Assembly: GCA_028095005.1 (NCBI GenBank)
Contig: CM051463.1
Span: forward strand, 2,340,295 to 2,404,294
From: Rhynchospora pubera
Lineage: Eukaryota; Streptophyta; Magnoliopsida; Poales; Cyperaceae
Reading direction: 5' to 3'
DNA: 64,000 bases
Shown: one piece after another, positions 47,564 to 58,856 of the stretch
Layout of the letters: each line of letters starts with the position of its first letter
How positions within the stretch are numbered: the stretch's first letter is position 1
The notes under the pieces: model-generated
Told to the model about the DNA's origin: nothing
The model's input: the letters and a program-made list of their open reading frames with translations, nothing else
Databases searched by the model: none
Program-made: the position numbers and the translations under genes

Positions 47564-50130
47564 TTAACATCCACAGACGATGTTCATCAATCTCTTGAGA
47601 TTGTCCCGCGAACTTCCTTGTTGCGTTAACGCAATATTCACCATGTCCTTGAGTTGTCGCACCTTATCTCTCATTTCCCTACCTTCTTCTCCTTTAAGCA
47701 GCACCTCCAATGCCCTGACAACCCCCTGCTCTGTGAAAATCACTTCATCTAGTGCAATTCCAAACTTCCAAATATGCGAAATTGCTCTCGCATTCACCAA
47801 CTGATCCCCGAAGAATGGCCTACAAAGGATCGGAACTCCTGCTGCAATGCTTTCCATCACCGAGTTCCACCCGCAATGAGAAACGAAAACACCCACAGCT
47901 GTATGTCCTAGCACGCTGATTTGTGGGACCCAAGGAACAACTTTCCCCTGTCCTGTCTTGTTTATCTTATCGATAAATCCCGGTGGAAGGAGTGACTGTG
48001 TTTTCTCATTTAGAGACCAAATAAATGACGCGCCACTTGTTGCCAAGCCATTGGCAAGCGATGCGAGCTCTGATGGCGGAATAGCTACAACAGTTCCTAG
48101 GCTGATATAAACCACGGTGGAAGGCTCGTGTTGGTCAAGCCACGGGAGACAATCATACGGGTCAGTTAATGGTTCCGTACCGGTTGAATTGAGGAGGTGG
48201 AAGGGACCTGCCGGGAAATAGTTTGTGAACTTTTGTGTAAAGAAGGAGTCAGCAGTTGAGTCCAGCCCTTGAAATGTGTTTAGCACAATGGCAGCTGAGT
48301 TGGGGAGTCGATGAGCCATTTGATGAAGCATTGTGGAAAAGGGGGACTGCAGATCCCCCACAATGATGCCTTCTTGAAGATCACTAGCACGGTAGTGGGA
48401 AAGGCAAGGGACAAAGTCAATGCTCTTGTCACCGTAGGCTTTCATCGCTGAGTAGAACAAAAGGGAACAATTACAGGTTCAAATTTTTTGTTAAATAGAG
48501 GTCGATTTATTGGAAGATTTTCAGGTGCAGTACTTGCAATCATACGGCTCAGATCAACGGGAAAACAAGGCTAACGATAAATAAGAAACTCAAATAATAA
48601 CCCAAATTTGGGTCGTTTATTTGAGGAGATCAGATGAGTTAATGTTGTATTTGCATGCAATGGATAAAAATTAAAGATAGGAATAATAAAGTTAACTTTT
48701 TAATTTAGTAATGGGTCAACAACATAGAGGCTGACGAGAGTATAGATCAAACATATAATAATGAGGCAGATTAAATCACTCAGTCCCGATTATATTTCAA
48801 TTTTTTAGGTTCTAAAGACTGATCTGAATCGTTCAATACATTTGCCACATTGAGATTTCAAAGATCAAATTTGACATTTTTTTTTTAAAATTTTAAGTAT
48901 TTTTTTGTATTTTACAAAATTCATAATATAAACAATCGTAGACCCTTGAGGAACAACGTTTTTTTTAAATCTCAAAAAAAAAAATAGTAATGCTATTGCG
49001 ATAATCTTGTGGGCCCTCTCCTCCGCCCTTGGCTCAGAGCTAATGTTGTTGCAATATTGTGGTCTACTGGTCTCATTCTCAATCGGTCAAAAACTAAAAA
49101 AAAGGGGAAATTTATTCCAGCCAGCGATGCCTAGTCCACGGAAATATATTTTTTTTTACTATATATGTATCAAATATATGGAATTCTCAAAACCTTTTTT
49201 TTCTTCTGTCTTTGAACATTAGTGAGGGAGAAATACGTAAAATTTGAATGCAAATAAGAACTTATATGCTATATTAAGTGATCCCAACTAGAAATGTTAG
49301 TATATACCAAAATTAGTGACCTAACACTATTTCCTATGGCTCGACTTAAATTAGAAACACATCACTCAAAGTGAGCTAGCAACAGGTTAATTCCTTTATA
49401 TTAATGGTCTCATTATACTTATCGGGCATAGCAATTAATGGATGCAAATGCTATGAACTAGAAAAACTACTAAAAATTTCACAAAATTTTATAAAAACAA
49501 TAAAACTTAAATAGTGTTCTTCAAAAATCATGAACGACCGGAAGGTATAATAATACGAGATGCAAACTGTAGTATGTAAGCAATAAATAATTGGAATAGA
49601 GAAGGAAATTTTTGGTATAATAATGGATCACCTTCATCTCCAACTCCGACAATTTCCCTTATCAGATCAGTGTGTAAATGTGCCGACAATGCCTGAGGAC
49701 CACCAGTCCAGACCGGGACCCATTTCGCTCCTATCTCTCTTGTCACATTGCATGCCATCGCGAGAAATGCATCACTCATCACACAACTGACCTTACAACC
49801 TGCTGCAAGCTCTGCTGCCTTCAAGCCCTCGATCAGACTCTTCTCAGATGACTTGAGAAATAGGCCAATCTCCACCACTATGTTTGTCGGTCCTGTCACA
49901 CCGGTGAGGCCATCTGAGATTGGGACAAAAGATAAGTTGGCGATGGATGGGCTTGGAAGGGAGGCAAGGGAGCTATTGGTGCAGAGGAAAGAGAAATGAG
50001 AGGATGGGGCCAGGGAGGCAAGAGCAGTTGTGAGGGACAAGAGAGGCGGTGCGTGCGTGCCGAATGGGAATGGCGTCACGGCTACATGTGACTGATACGC
50101 AGGAATTGAAATGGTGGTAGAAGATCCCAT
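47564..50130 (-). CDS. UFGT: Flavonoid 3-O-glucosyltransferase-like UGT (UGT78 type)
   Basis: Family 1 UDP-glycosyltransferase most like UGT78 flavonol/anthocyanidin 3-O-glucosyltransferases; cytosolic. Two exons on the minus strand, 50130-49632 and 48447-47564, with the single intron splitting a codon (GAAG|GTGATC ... TCAG|CGATG); 1383 nt, 460 aa. The N-terminus PFPFGTHAPPLL holds the catalytic His (His26). The partner Asp lies in CVMSDAFLAMACN. VPVWTGGPQALSAHLHTDLIRE matches the acceptor region of grape VvGT1. The PSPG box starts WVPQISVLGHTAVGVFVSHC and ends with FFGDQ; Gln at the last position is the usual mark of UDP-glucose use. The start is ATG 50130 (MGSSTT); an upstream in-frame ATG at 50148 gives six extra residues and is less like the family. 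Substrate is inferred, not proven. Confidence 0.92.
48775..48910. repeat. Half copy of the 11062 fold-back MITE family, in UGT intron
   Basis: It shares the order TGAATCGTTCAAT, TTGAGAT, AAAGATCAAATTT, ATTTTTT with one arm of the 11062-11435 element. The other arm is absent. Confidence 0.5.
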
Positions 50131-50562
50131 GGCAAATGGAAAAAACAATGAGCAGAAAGTCAGAAACGGTTCAGATTGGAGGGAGGGTTAGGTTACTTAT
50201 GTGTTTTTTGGTCTTCTTTTCTTAAGGTTAGGTACTTAGGTGAGGCTGGTTCAAATAGTACAGCTACTAGGCAAAGTAGCCATGCGTCATTTAAAGGTTT
50301 TGATTCTTCCAGTTCCTGCCATCATCAAAAGATCAAACGGGGTTTTTTTTTTTTTACTTTTTAAGGGATGAGAAGTGGGCTTCATCTTGTCCCATCTTTC
50401 AAGTGGGCTTTTTGTTCTACAGTGCATGCAAGTTTGGGCTTCAAGTGTATATAATAATATAAGTCGATTGTCCTGTTTGGATACAATACAAGCAAAGCAA
50501 GCCGGGTGTGACTTGAATATTTCGATTAACAAGTAACAACAACCACGGTCCACGGCCTTGGT

Positions 50563-50843
50563 TAGGGCTGCAAAATAATTGAAACGATGGCGCAAATGAG
50601 TTGTTGCGTCGATCGTTTCGTCCTATGCGACAAAATATATTTATTTTTTTCATCGATCGTTTCGTCCTGAAGAAACGATCGAAATTGACAAAATTTTCGT
50701 GACTTACACATGGACGAAACCGTTTTATTGTTTTGTTAACCGTTTCGTCTAACCAAACAAAATCGTTTTGTTGTTTCGTTAACCGTTTCGTCTGAACGAA
50801 ATGAAACGAAAAACGGTTAAAACGACTTTCGTTTTCGACCCTA
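50563..50843. mobile_element. hAT-type MITE, TAGGGCTG family, copy 4
   Basis: Starts TAGGGCTGCAAAA and ends TTTTCGACCCTA. The flanks GCCTTGGT (50555-50562) and GTCTTGGT (50844-50851) match at 7 of 8. The interior has many CGTTTCG / GAAACGAT / AAACGGTTAA words like copy 3. Confidence 0.88.
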
Positions 50844-51459
50844 GTCTTGGTCCCTGCTGTTTTATTGAAGGGCCCATTAATAGAGGTTCTTTAACTGGAG
50901 GGCCTTTGTCTTATTGGGCTCTAACTTACAAAGGTCTGTAATAGAGATGGCAATTATTGGGCTGTGTCGTTCGGATCAGTTTGATTTTTAACGATTGTTT
51001 AGTTTTAAACATTTAGTCTTTTAGATCATTATTTCTTTAACAAGATCCAATCAACACAAAAATTGAAAAGAGAAAAAAGATAACGTAAGGCATTCCATAA
51101 AAAAAGAGAGTATCCCAATCCTTTTCACGAAGTTAATGAATGAGCTTTTGGTTAATTGTCCTTGAATAGTACTCAAATGTCATTGAATTGGACCTCATGA
51201 AAGCTATTATAATTTTCACTCTTCTAACTTATTCGGCCGTTACAATTTTAGCAGCAGGAGAATTTAGAGGGATTATGTTATGAGGTACACAGAAGCATAG
51301 TACAGTGATATTTCTTAAAAAGGCGTACTTTGAAGCGCATGAATACATGATTGATAAAATAATCATTTAATTTTCTTGGCGGAGCTTCTTTCTTTCTTGT
51401 TTTGTTTATCACCTAAGAAGTGCTAAGAATCCAAATATCAATATTTTTGCTCTCTTCAT

Positions 51460-52621
51460 CAGTGACGGATCTAGGAAATTTTTCAGCCTAGGCACAATTA
51501 AAATATAATAAAATTAAAAATTTTAAAATGTAAAGTAAATAATAATATTAACAAAAAAAAAGTCATTCTAAACATATATAATTGGAATATTACAAAATCC
51601 ATCATCTTTTTCATAAACTGAATCACTTTTTCATGATCTTTACTTCTCTATCAATCACCCAAAAAAAAATCTAATTCTAATTTTCTAATGCAAGTAACAG
51701 TCCTTTCTGCGACTTCATAGTTTGGAATCTTTGCATTATTGCTTCTTTTGGAATATTTTTGAATACATCTCTTTCTATGTAAGTAACCAAATTATCATTA
51801 AAAAAATCATCTTTCATTCGACTTCTCAAACGAGTTTTAATAGGTTCCATCATAAAAAAATGCTATTAAAAGTAAAGCTAACTTGATCAATTTCTAAATA
51901 TTGCTCATAATAAAGCTATGCGAATTCTAAAATTAAATAATATAAATATCAGATATCAAGAGGTTGACTTGGGATGATAAACAATTTGTCATTTGTGGTC
52001 CAATTTTGATGGGACGAATCCATCTGCCTATTTAATTGAAGGTATTTTCGTATTACGATTTACCAAAAAAAATACAATGAATAAAACAAAAAAAAGATGG
52101 GAATTTAAGGAAAATTTTACGTAATTACTTGGTAGTGAGGCGTAGACGCCGATTAGTAGCCTATCAACGAACAATGTTGAGGAGATAGTTAGGCCAGGGA
52201 CCAGGATGAGAACAATGTTGAGCAAACTTGGTTTTTTTTTTTTTCCAGACACGATGGCTCCGTTTGGATACCGTGTGGGAATAAGGAAAGAAGGGAAGAA
52301 ATTTATTATAAACAATTCAAACTCTTCACAAAGTTACACACTTCCTAATACTTCTTCTCACTTCTTCTCACTTCTTCCCTTCTTTCCTTCTTTCCACACC
52401 TCATCCAAACAGAGCCGATATGAAAATTGCAGACGAGAGACAACACAGAACTATGCGGGCCTAAATCTTAACCCACTACCCAGGCACAGTTATTTTTGAA
52501 ACTCAGGCACCGTTATTTTTGAAACCCAGGCACCGAATAAATCTCACTGTCCATGTCATTAATTTTTCAAAGATGACCCCACGCAAGTTCCTGGGTTACT
52601 CACTACTTGGATCCGCCCCTG
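51460..52621. mobile_element. hAT-like non-autonomous element with a nested MITE
   Basis: The left end CAGTGACGGATCTAGGAAAT matches the inverted right end CAGGGGCGGATCCAAGTAGT. The 8-bp flanks CTCTTCAT (51452-51459) and CCTTTCAT (52622-52629) match at 6 of 8. The interior is AT-rich without a transposase; a Tourist-like MITE sits at 52256-52416. Confidence 0.75.
52256..52416. mobile_element. Tourist/PIF-like MITE (161 bp) with GAT target duplication
   Basis: TIRs GGCTCCGTTTGGAT and ATCCAAACAGAGCC. A perfect 3-bp GAT lies on each side (52253-52255, 52417-52419). Internal TTTATTATAAACAATTCAAA and CTCTTCACAAAGTTACACAC are shared with the copies at 36206 and 54442. Confidence 0.85.
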
Positions 52622-53326
52622 CCTTTCATTGTTTGATCCCAAGCACCGCTACTGAGCTGAGGCAATTTTTTTTTTTTTGGTTATTTGTTAAACTTGATAA
52701 TATTTGGAGATTTAATAAAAAACGAATATCCGGACAAAAATAAAGAGCAAACAAATGCAAACGAATTGTTCATGGGACGGTTGAAAATACATTTTCTGAA
52801 AAGTTGAATATGTTTTGCCCGAATTTGTGATTTAGTCCAAGATTTTACAAGAGCGAGAATGTTCATTATTTCACTAATGGAACATAAATTATGAGCTATG
52901 TTTTAATGCTGGAAGAGACGTTGATAGAAGATAGAAAAACAGTAAAAAAGGGAAAAAAAATTTAATAAAAAGAGAGAGAGAAGAGATAACAAAGAAGAGT
53001 TTTTATTAATCAATATATTAGGCCTACAAACTTTTTTTTTTTTTGACATGAGGCCTACGAACTTTACAAACAAAATAAATAAATTTATAATCAATGCAAC
53101 GCTACTATGTCCCATTATAAAATGGAGACCCTACCTACTTGCATTACAAACATGAAATTGAAGAAATAATACCTACAACTGCTTAGCCTAGACAAATTAT
53201 TGCTTGAAACAACACACAACTTTCATCTTGCGTACATTTTATTGCCATTTTTCAGTTAAAAGAGGTGGCAGTATTTAATTGTGCAAAAAAAAAAATCAGC
53301 CTGAGAAAATTCTTAGTTTTCCAGAT

Positions 53327-53949
53327 TTAATTGATGCCTTCTAGTAAGAACGGCAGGAAGGAAAATTCTGATGTAAAGACATGTAGACCTACACGTCGAC
53401 GGCGCTCCGTCCGTGCTTTTATATAATTCTTTATTTGACCATCAGTTCTTCCTTGCACCTGCAACCAACATAATAAAAACTGAGATCATTGTCAGAAAAC
53501 AAAAAAAATGATAGCATGTATTGTGATAGCTGAATTTCTCGAAAACTCACATGGCTCGCGATGCATGCCCACTTGTTACCAAGTAGTTTATATAATTTCA
53601 AAATTCGCAACTCCTCTTCTGGTGATAGCGGCCCCTTATGCAAACCGGGATTCAAGTGATTCTCCCACCTTGCACGACAACTCTGGCCGGATCGTGCCAA
53701 GCCGCTCCTCGTCCTCACTGTATTCCAATTTCCAGTTTTGTGTAGCCTGACGTGCTCCGTTAGAATGGCATCTTCGCCTATTGTCCATCGACCCTTTCTC
53801 AATCGTCCAGTTGCTTCAGTTTTGCTGCTGATTGTGTTGCCTTCACTTGTTGCCATGTTTGGTTTGGTATCATTTAGCTTGGGCAGTGCTAGATCTTTTG
53901 CTGTAACTATTGCTGGTGTGTTATCAGTTTTAGTCATTGATTCTGACAT
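53327..53949 (-). CDS. Shortened R2R3-MYB, GAMYB-like
   Basis: Two exons on the minus strand, 53949-53551 and 53458-53327; 531 nt, 176 aa. The R2 repeat (RKGRWTIGEDAILTEHVRLH ... CRARWENHLNP) keeps its three Trp (55, 75, 95), and the GNWN and LARSGQSCRARW words resemble the GAMYB subgroup. R3 (HKGPLSPEEELRILKLYKLL, GNKWACIASHVQGRTDGQIKNY) keeps only Trp127: Leu sits at the first aromatic position and Ile146 replaces the last Trp (NYIKAR instead of NYWNTR). The protein stops about 30 residues after the DNA-binding domain, without the long activation domain of GAMYBs. It could be a diverged DNA-binding competitor or a decaying gene. An upstream in-frame ATG (54033) would add 28 residues. Confidence 0.82.
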
Positions 53950-54441
53950 GATTTGATAAATCCAGCAGTTAGTATAGTTCCTCTTTGTCCATCTTTTTTC
54001 TATTTCCTTCTTTCTTCTCTTTGGCTGCAACAAAAAGGCAAAAGAAAGAGTGAGTCAATTAATACTTTTTGTGTTCACTATGATTGATTATAATTATATA
54101 TTTTTTGGCTCAATATCTTATCAAGACTGAAAGACAAATGGGATCGTAGAAAAATACAAAAGAAAGACAGAAGATTGTTACCAAAAAGTAATGGTTGTTG
54201 CAAAATGTTATTAAGCTTGTCCGGAGTATAATAATTGAAGCCGATGTATTAAGTAAGTTAGAAACGGGTGTGAAATTTGCTAACTATACTACTATAGGAA
54301 CGGTTGAGCATCAAAACCGATTTTAAATCTATATAGGGAGATGTTATCTTTAGATCATTCTTCAAATATATATTTTACAATTTACATCATTTTAAATGGA
54401 CAATATTTAATTTTTTTTTCATGAAAATCTTACATACTTTA

Positions 54442-54573
54442 CTCCGCCGTTTGAATCGCTTAGGAATAAGAGAATAAATTTTTATTATAAACAATTCAAA
54501 CTTTTTACAAAGTTACACACTTCCCAATACTTCTTCCTTATTCCTCTTATTCCCACACCATTCAAACGGAGCC
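54442..54573. mobile_element. Tourist/PIF-like MITE (degenerate)
   Basis: The ends CTCCGCCGTTTGAATC and ATTCAAACGGAGCC bracket TTTATTATAAACAATTCAAA and ACAAAGTTACACACTTCCCA. It is the same family as 52256-52416. Confidence 0.7.
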
Positions 54574-55054
54574 AAGAGGAATAATCTATTCTTAGACGAA
54601 AAATATTAGAAAGTGTGTAATTTTGTAAAAAATTTAGATGGTTAGAAATAAATTTCCGTGCGAAATTTGTTATTCTTGCTTATTCCTTACCCATCCAAAC
54701 AACCCAATATTGTTATCGGGTCGTGAAGGTACTTAAATTAGGGGCGGCCTAGTACAATGTGTTAATCAGCATAAATTTTGATATGTCAGATTTTGGTAAT
54801 TGAACAAAATTTGAAGTAAGATTGACATTTAGTGATTAAAAATAGATATCAAACTAGTAACTAGATATAAAACTTATACAAAGTTGATCGACTTTGCTTA
54901 AATTAACCTAATAGTAAGTATATAGAAAAAATTGGATATAACCCACATAGGGATTATATGCAATTTTCATGCTGCTTATTTATTTTTAGCTAAAAAATAA
55001 TTAAAACTAATAGAAAGTGATTATATCCTTAATGCATATAAGTCATTTCTGAGA

Positions 55055-55260
55055 TCTAAAATTGAAATGATCAATCCGAACCGTTCAAGTTATTATTCAT
55101 ATATATTGAAATATTCTTGGAAACCAAATTTATAATTTTTGCAATTTTTTTGTTATTTAATATGATATTTTCAAAAAATATTATAATTGAAGTATTTTAA
55201 GTCCTCCAATTTAAAAATATCATAATTAATAAAAAATAAAAAAATTCATAATCTTTGAAA
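55055..55260. repeat. Copy of the 11062 fold-back MITE family
   Basis: CCGAACCGTTCAA, then TGAAATATTCTTGG, then AAACCAAATTTATAATTTTT follow the same order as the left arm at 11140-11200; a weak inverted partner follows. Confidence 0.5.
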
Positions 55261-55389
55261 ATATCATGAAGACTCAAAGCATCCATTGTGTAACGACTAA
55301 CGAGCGAAACGAATCCTATCCTCGTTTCTTTGGCCAACTCTCGCTGAAGCTAATAAATAAGTAATAAACGAATCCAATCCTCTGTCGCC

Positions 55390-58300
55390 ATGAATCCCTC
55401 CCGCCTTTCACCTCCTCACTTCTCTTCTGTCCCTTCCCACCGCACTCAACCCCGAACCAAACCTGCCAAGCCCAAACTTCCCGGGCCCAATCTCAGGCGC
55501 CTCACGGCCCGAGTAGTGCAACTGACCAAGAGGAGGCAGCTGAAGCAGATTTTTGCTGAGGTCGAGGCTGCCAGGAAGAGGATCGGTAACTTGAATACGA
55601 TTGTGATGAATGCTGTCATGGAGGCCTGCGTGCATTGCGGGGACGTCGACTCCGCTCGCGAGGTGTTCGAGGAAATGTCTCACCCGGGTGGTTGCGGCAT
55701 TGATTGTGTGTCTTATGGTATATTGTTGAAGGTATTGCAAATTACTTACTTACAATAAACTTATTTTTAATGCTATAAATAATAAATATTTACCACATCA
55801 CATCCGAAAATATAATCATAATTATTTTTGTATTTAATAAACTGAGATCTTTAAAGGTAAATCTGTCAAGTGTTAATGGAATGCGACTTATTTGTCGTGC
55901 TAATCTGACTGTTTGGTTCATTTGTGCCTACTTCAAATTACGCTAATACGACAGTTGTTGAGATACTTACTGAAATTCCTTTGATCAGGAACTTTAACAT
56001 TGGTTGGGTTTAATGATACTGTTAGAAGCTTCTCTAAATAATCCAATATTCTTTCGGCTGAATTTACTCGTTTTTTTTTTGTTGTTTTGGTAAAGGGCTT
56101 GGGGCAGGCTCGAAGGATTGATGAAGCGTTCCAAATTCTTGAATCTATTGAAGATGGTACCTCTACTGGCAGCACCATTTTGTCTGCTAGACTTGTTTGT
56201 GGTCTATTGGATGCAATTCTCGAAACAGGTTTGTTTCTTTTCAAAACCAAGATTCTTGCATAATAAGCTTGTGCCAGTATGCACTTGTATTCTGTTCATA
56301 CCGCAGGTTTGATCAATTTGAGTTGCTCTCAATTTACCTCATTTTCTTTTTTATTCTAGTTTGTGATTGGAATATTGAGGGAAAACTTGGCTAAGTTGGT
56401 TTATTTGAGCATAAATGAGGTTGTTGTATAGTAGGATTGGATTATAAAGGTTTTTTTTTTTGTGTAATTGTTGCTCTTCAGATTAGCTGGGATATTTTTG
56501 ATTGATTTATATCATTATTCATTGATGGATAGATATTACGTAGTTACATCTGATCTCTGTGATATTTATGTATATACTGGCATTAATTTTGTCCTGATAA
56601 ATATTATCAATTAAAATAGGAGATATGCGCCGTGCCAATGCGCTTATTGCGAGATGCCGGAATGTTCTTTCTGATGAAGGCGATTCTGTTTTCATCTACA
56701 ACCTTCTAGCGAAGGTACCCCTCTACTATGATTTTTTATTGTATGTTACTGACATCAGGAAGCTATGTACATATTGTTTTTAAATGTCATTGCAAAAACG
56801 TACTACTAACTTTCACAGAGATAATAAAGAAGTCCGGCGAGGATAGGAACCTAATACCTAAACCTCACCTCTTCCTTGCTATGATGAGAGCCTTTGCATC
56901 ACGAGGTGATCTTGACTTGGTCAAACAGTTCCACTCACGTATGTGGCTTGATACTTGTGGGTCTATATGTCTTTCAAACCGTTCAGAAGCTAATGAGCTT
57001 CTTATGGAGGCTGCTATAAATTCTGGCGAGGTTTGTTTTTCTAGCCTAAAAATCTTACGCCCATAGGTTTTATTGCTGTTTTGTATTCCTGGTGATAGAA
57101 TTTATCTATATCATCATCAATTTTCTTGACTAATACTAATAACTATTGGGCTCAAATAATGCAACCAATTAAACCAATGCTAGGTTCTCATGATGACTGT
57201 ATTGCCCTTATACTTTTATGTTTTATCCTTGACTATAAATTTTTTCTTCAAGGTGACTATATACATAGTTGCATAAACTCAATATCTATCATCTAACCTT
57301 TAGTAACTATTGTTGAATTAGTTCAATTTGGACATTGCAAAAAATGACTTTAGTATCAAAATTTCAAAACCTGAATCTATCAAAATTTCAAATTATTTTA
57401 AACGCATGCTTCTTTTGGCATGCGATAGTTTCATGGATCTTTTTTCCGTGCACATTATGTACTTCACAACATCTACTTTGGTGCTTGTGTAAATATTTGT
57501 AAGTATACTAAAATTGTTATGTTGACAGGTTGATGTTGCCAAAAGGCTTCTATCAAGTATAGTGAAGGAACAAAGTTTTTTGTGGACAAGCAGAGTAGGA
57601 ATGGTAGAGAAACAAATCTTTTTGCTGCTTAGTTTTCTTTTCATTTTTTGTCAAAATAAAAAAAGTTGTTGGGGATTATAGATATTTACAAAACCAACCT
57701 TGATCCATATGGACTGGCATCAAAACTTATAGAACATAAGCATAATTTAACAGCTGCTATTTTGACCAGGCGGCAATCAAAGTGGAGGCTTTGACTGGAT
57801 TTAACAACTCAAAACTTAAACCCTATGTTCTTCCTGAGGTTCCTCATTTTCCTTTCATATGCTACTTTATTGGAATTTGACGACATTCTTATAGGATATT
57901 GGGATTGTCGTTTATAAGTTTGTTATTATGGCTGTTCTAATAGTAGATGGAACTGTAGGTTTTGTTAGATCAGCCAGTGGAAAAATACATGATACCATTT
58001 GAAGAGACTAGACCACTAAATGGTGGGCTGATGTTGCGTGATGTTGTGATGCGCTTTTTCGAAGAAGCTGCAATTCCTATCACTGACGAGTGGGGTAACT
58101 GTATTGGAATTGTTCGAAGGCGTGATTGTGTTAAGGTATACAGATAAAATGTGGTCTACATGCCTGGTCTTAGTCTTTTTTATTTCTTTACAAGAATTAT
58201 ATGTTCTCTTTTTACAGTTGGATGTACCTCTTTCATCCATAATTACGGGGCCACCGCTATGCGTGACCGCTTCAACTGCAGTTGCTCGGGTAATTGATTT

Positions 58301-58478
58301 TATGCTAGACAAGAAGTATGAAATGATTGTAGTTGTCAAAAGCGCAGACGTGTATAGCAACCAATACCGCTCAATACCAAGGCCTCTTGGTGTTCTTTCC
58401 CTTGATTGGTTGTATAAGGTTGCCTCTAATTGTGAATCACTCTCTTCTGATAGAGATCTAACATACGATGATGCTTAA
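55390..58478 (+). CDS. CBSPPR1: PPR protein with C-terminal CBS domains (CBSPPR1-like)
   Basis: Matches the Arabidopsis At5g10690 type, where pentatricopeptide repeats are fused to a CBS pair. Exons: 55390-55731, 56096-56228, 56620-56714, about 56821-57030, 57529-57603, 57770-57838, 57959-58135 and 58218-58478; 1362 nt, 453 aa, all phases consistent. The N-terminus is basic and Pro/Ser-rich and may be a plastid transit peptide. PPR-like helices: NTIVMNAVMEACVHCGDVDS then AREVFEEM; GQARRIDEAFQILESI; GDMRRANALI; KPHLFLAMMRAFASRGDLDL. The CBS region is PLNGGLMLRDVVMRFFEEAA then IPITDEWGNCIGIVRRRDC, followed by PPLCVTASTAVARVIDFMLD and a KYEMIVVVK strand. PPRs bind RNA and CBS pairs usually sense adenylates; target and location are inferred. 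The acceptor at 56820 is less certain, and the protein seems shorter than I remember for Arabidopsis. Confidence 0.9.
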
Positions 58479-58856
58479 TTCCTTTTTTTTTTTGTTTACT
58501 TATTTGTTCAATTTTTGGGCTACCGGTAGCAATCCTTGCAAGCTTTGTAAAGGTGTTTCGTTTTATTGTTGGCATGTCGCTTTTCTTCATTTCTCAATGA
58601 TCCAAAGAAGTTCCTATTCATACAAGTTCCATGCTTGTTAATTTTTTGTTTAAGAAAACGTGTGAATAAGCGCTCAAATAAGTACGCCCGTACTATTGTA
58701 GATTTTCAAATAGGCATTTATTCTTTGAAAAATTCAGTAAAATTGTTGCTTTCGAAATGCAAAGAAAAGAACATTAAAACAACCAGCAGCTGAATTTTGT
58801 GGGCCTGGTGCTTTTCTTTTGTTTGGTCCAATATCCTACAACCCAACCCAAGTACC

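Larger units (their letters stand above)
50131..53326. other. Spacer between UGT promoter and MYB 3' end
   Basis: It contains the UGT promoter, a hAT-type MITE (50563-50843) and a 1.16-kb hAT-like element (51460-52621) carrying an inserted Tourist-like MITE. No gene is evident. Confidence 0.6.
53950..55389. other. Spacer between MYB and PPR-CBS gene
   Basis: MYB promoter, Tourist-like MITE copies (54442-54573 and a remnant near 54590-54710), and a half copy of the 11062 fold-back family (about 55055-55260). No coding region is evident. Confidence 0.6.

Noticed and set aside
47564..53949. A flavonoid biosynthetic gene cluster (UGT plus MYB)
   Set aside because: Only two genes, the MYB is GAMYB-like and not of the flavonoid subgroups, and 3.2 kb of transposons separates them; chance proximity is likelier.
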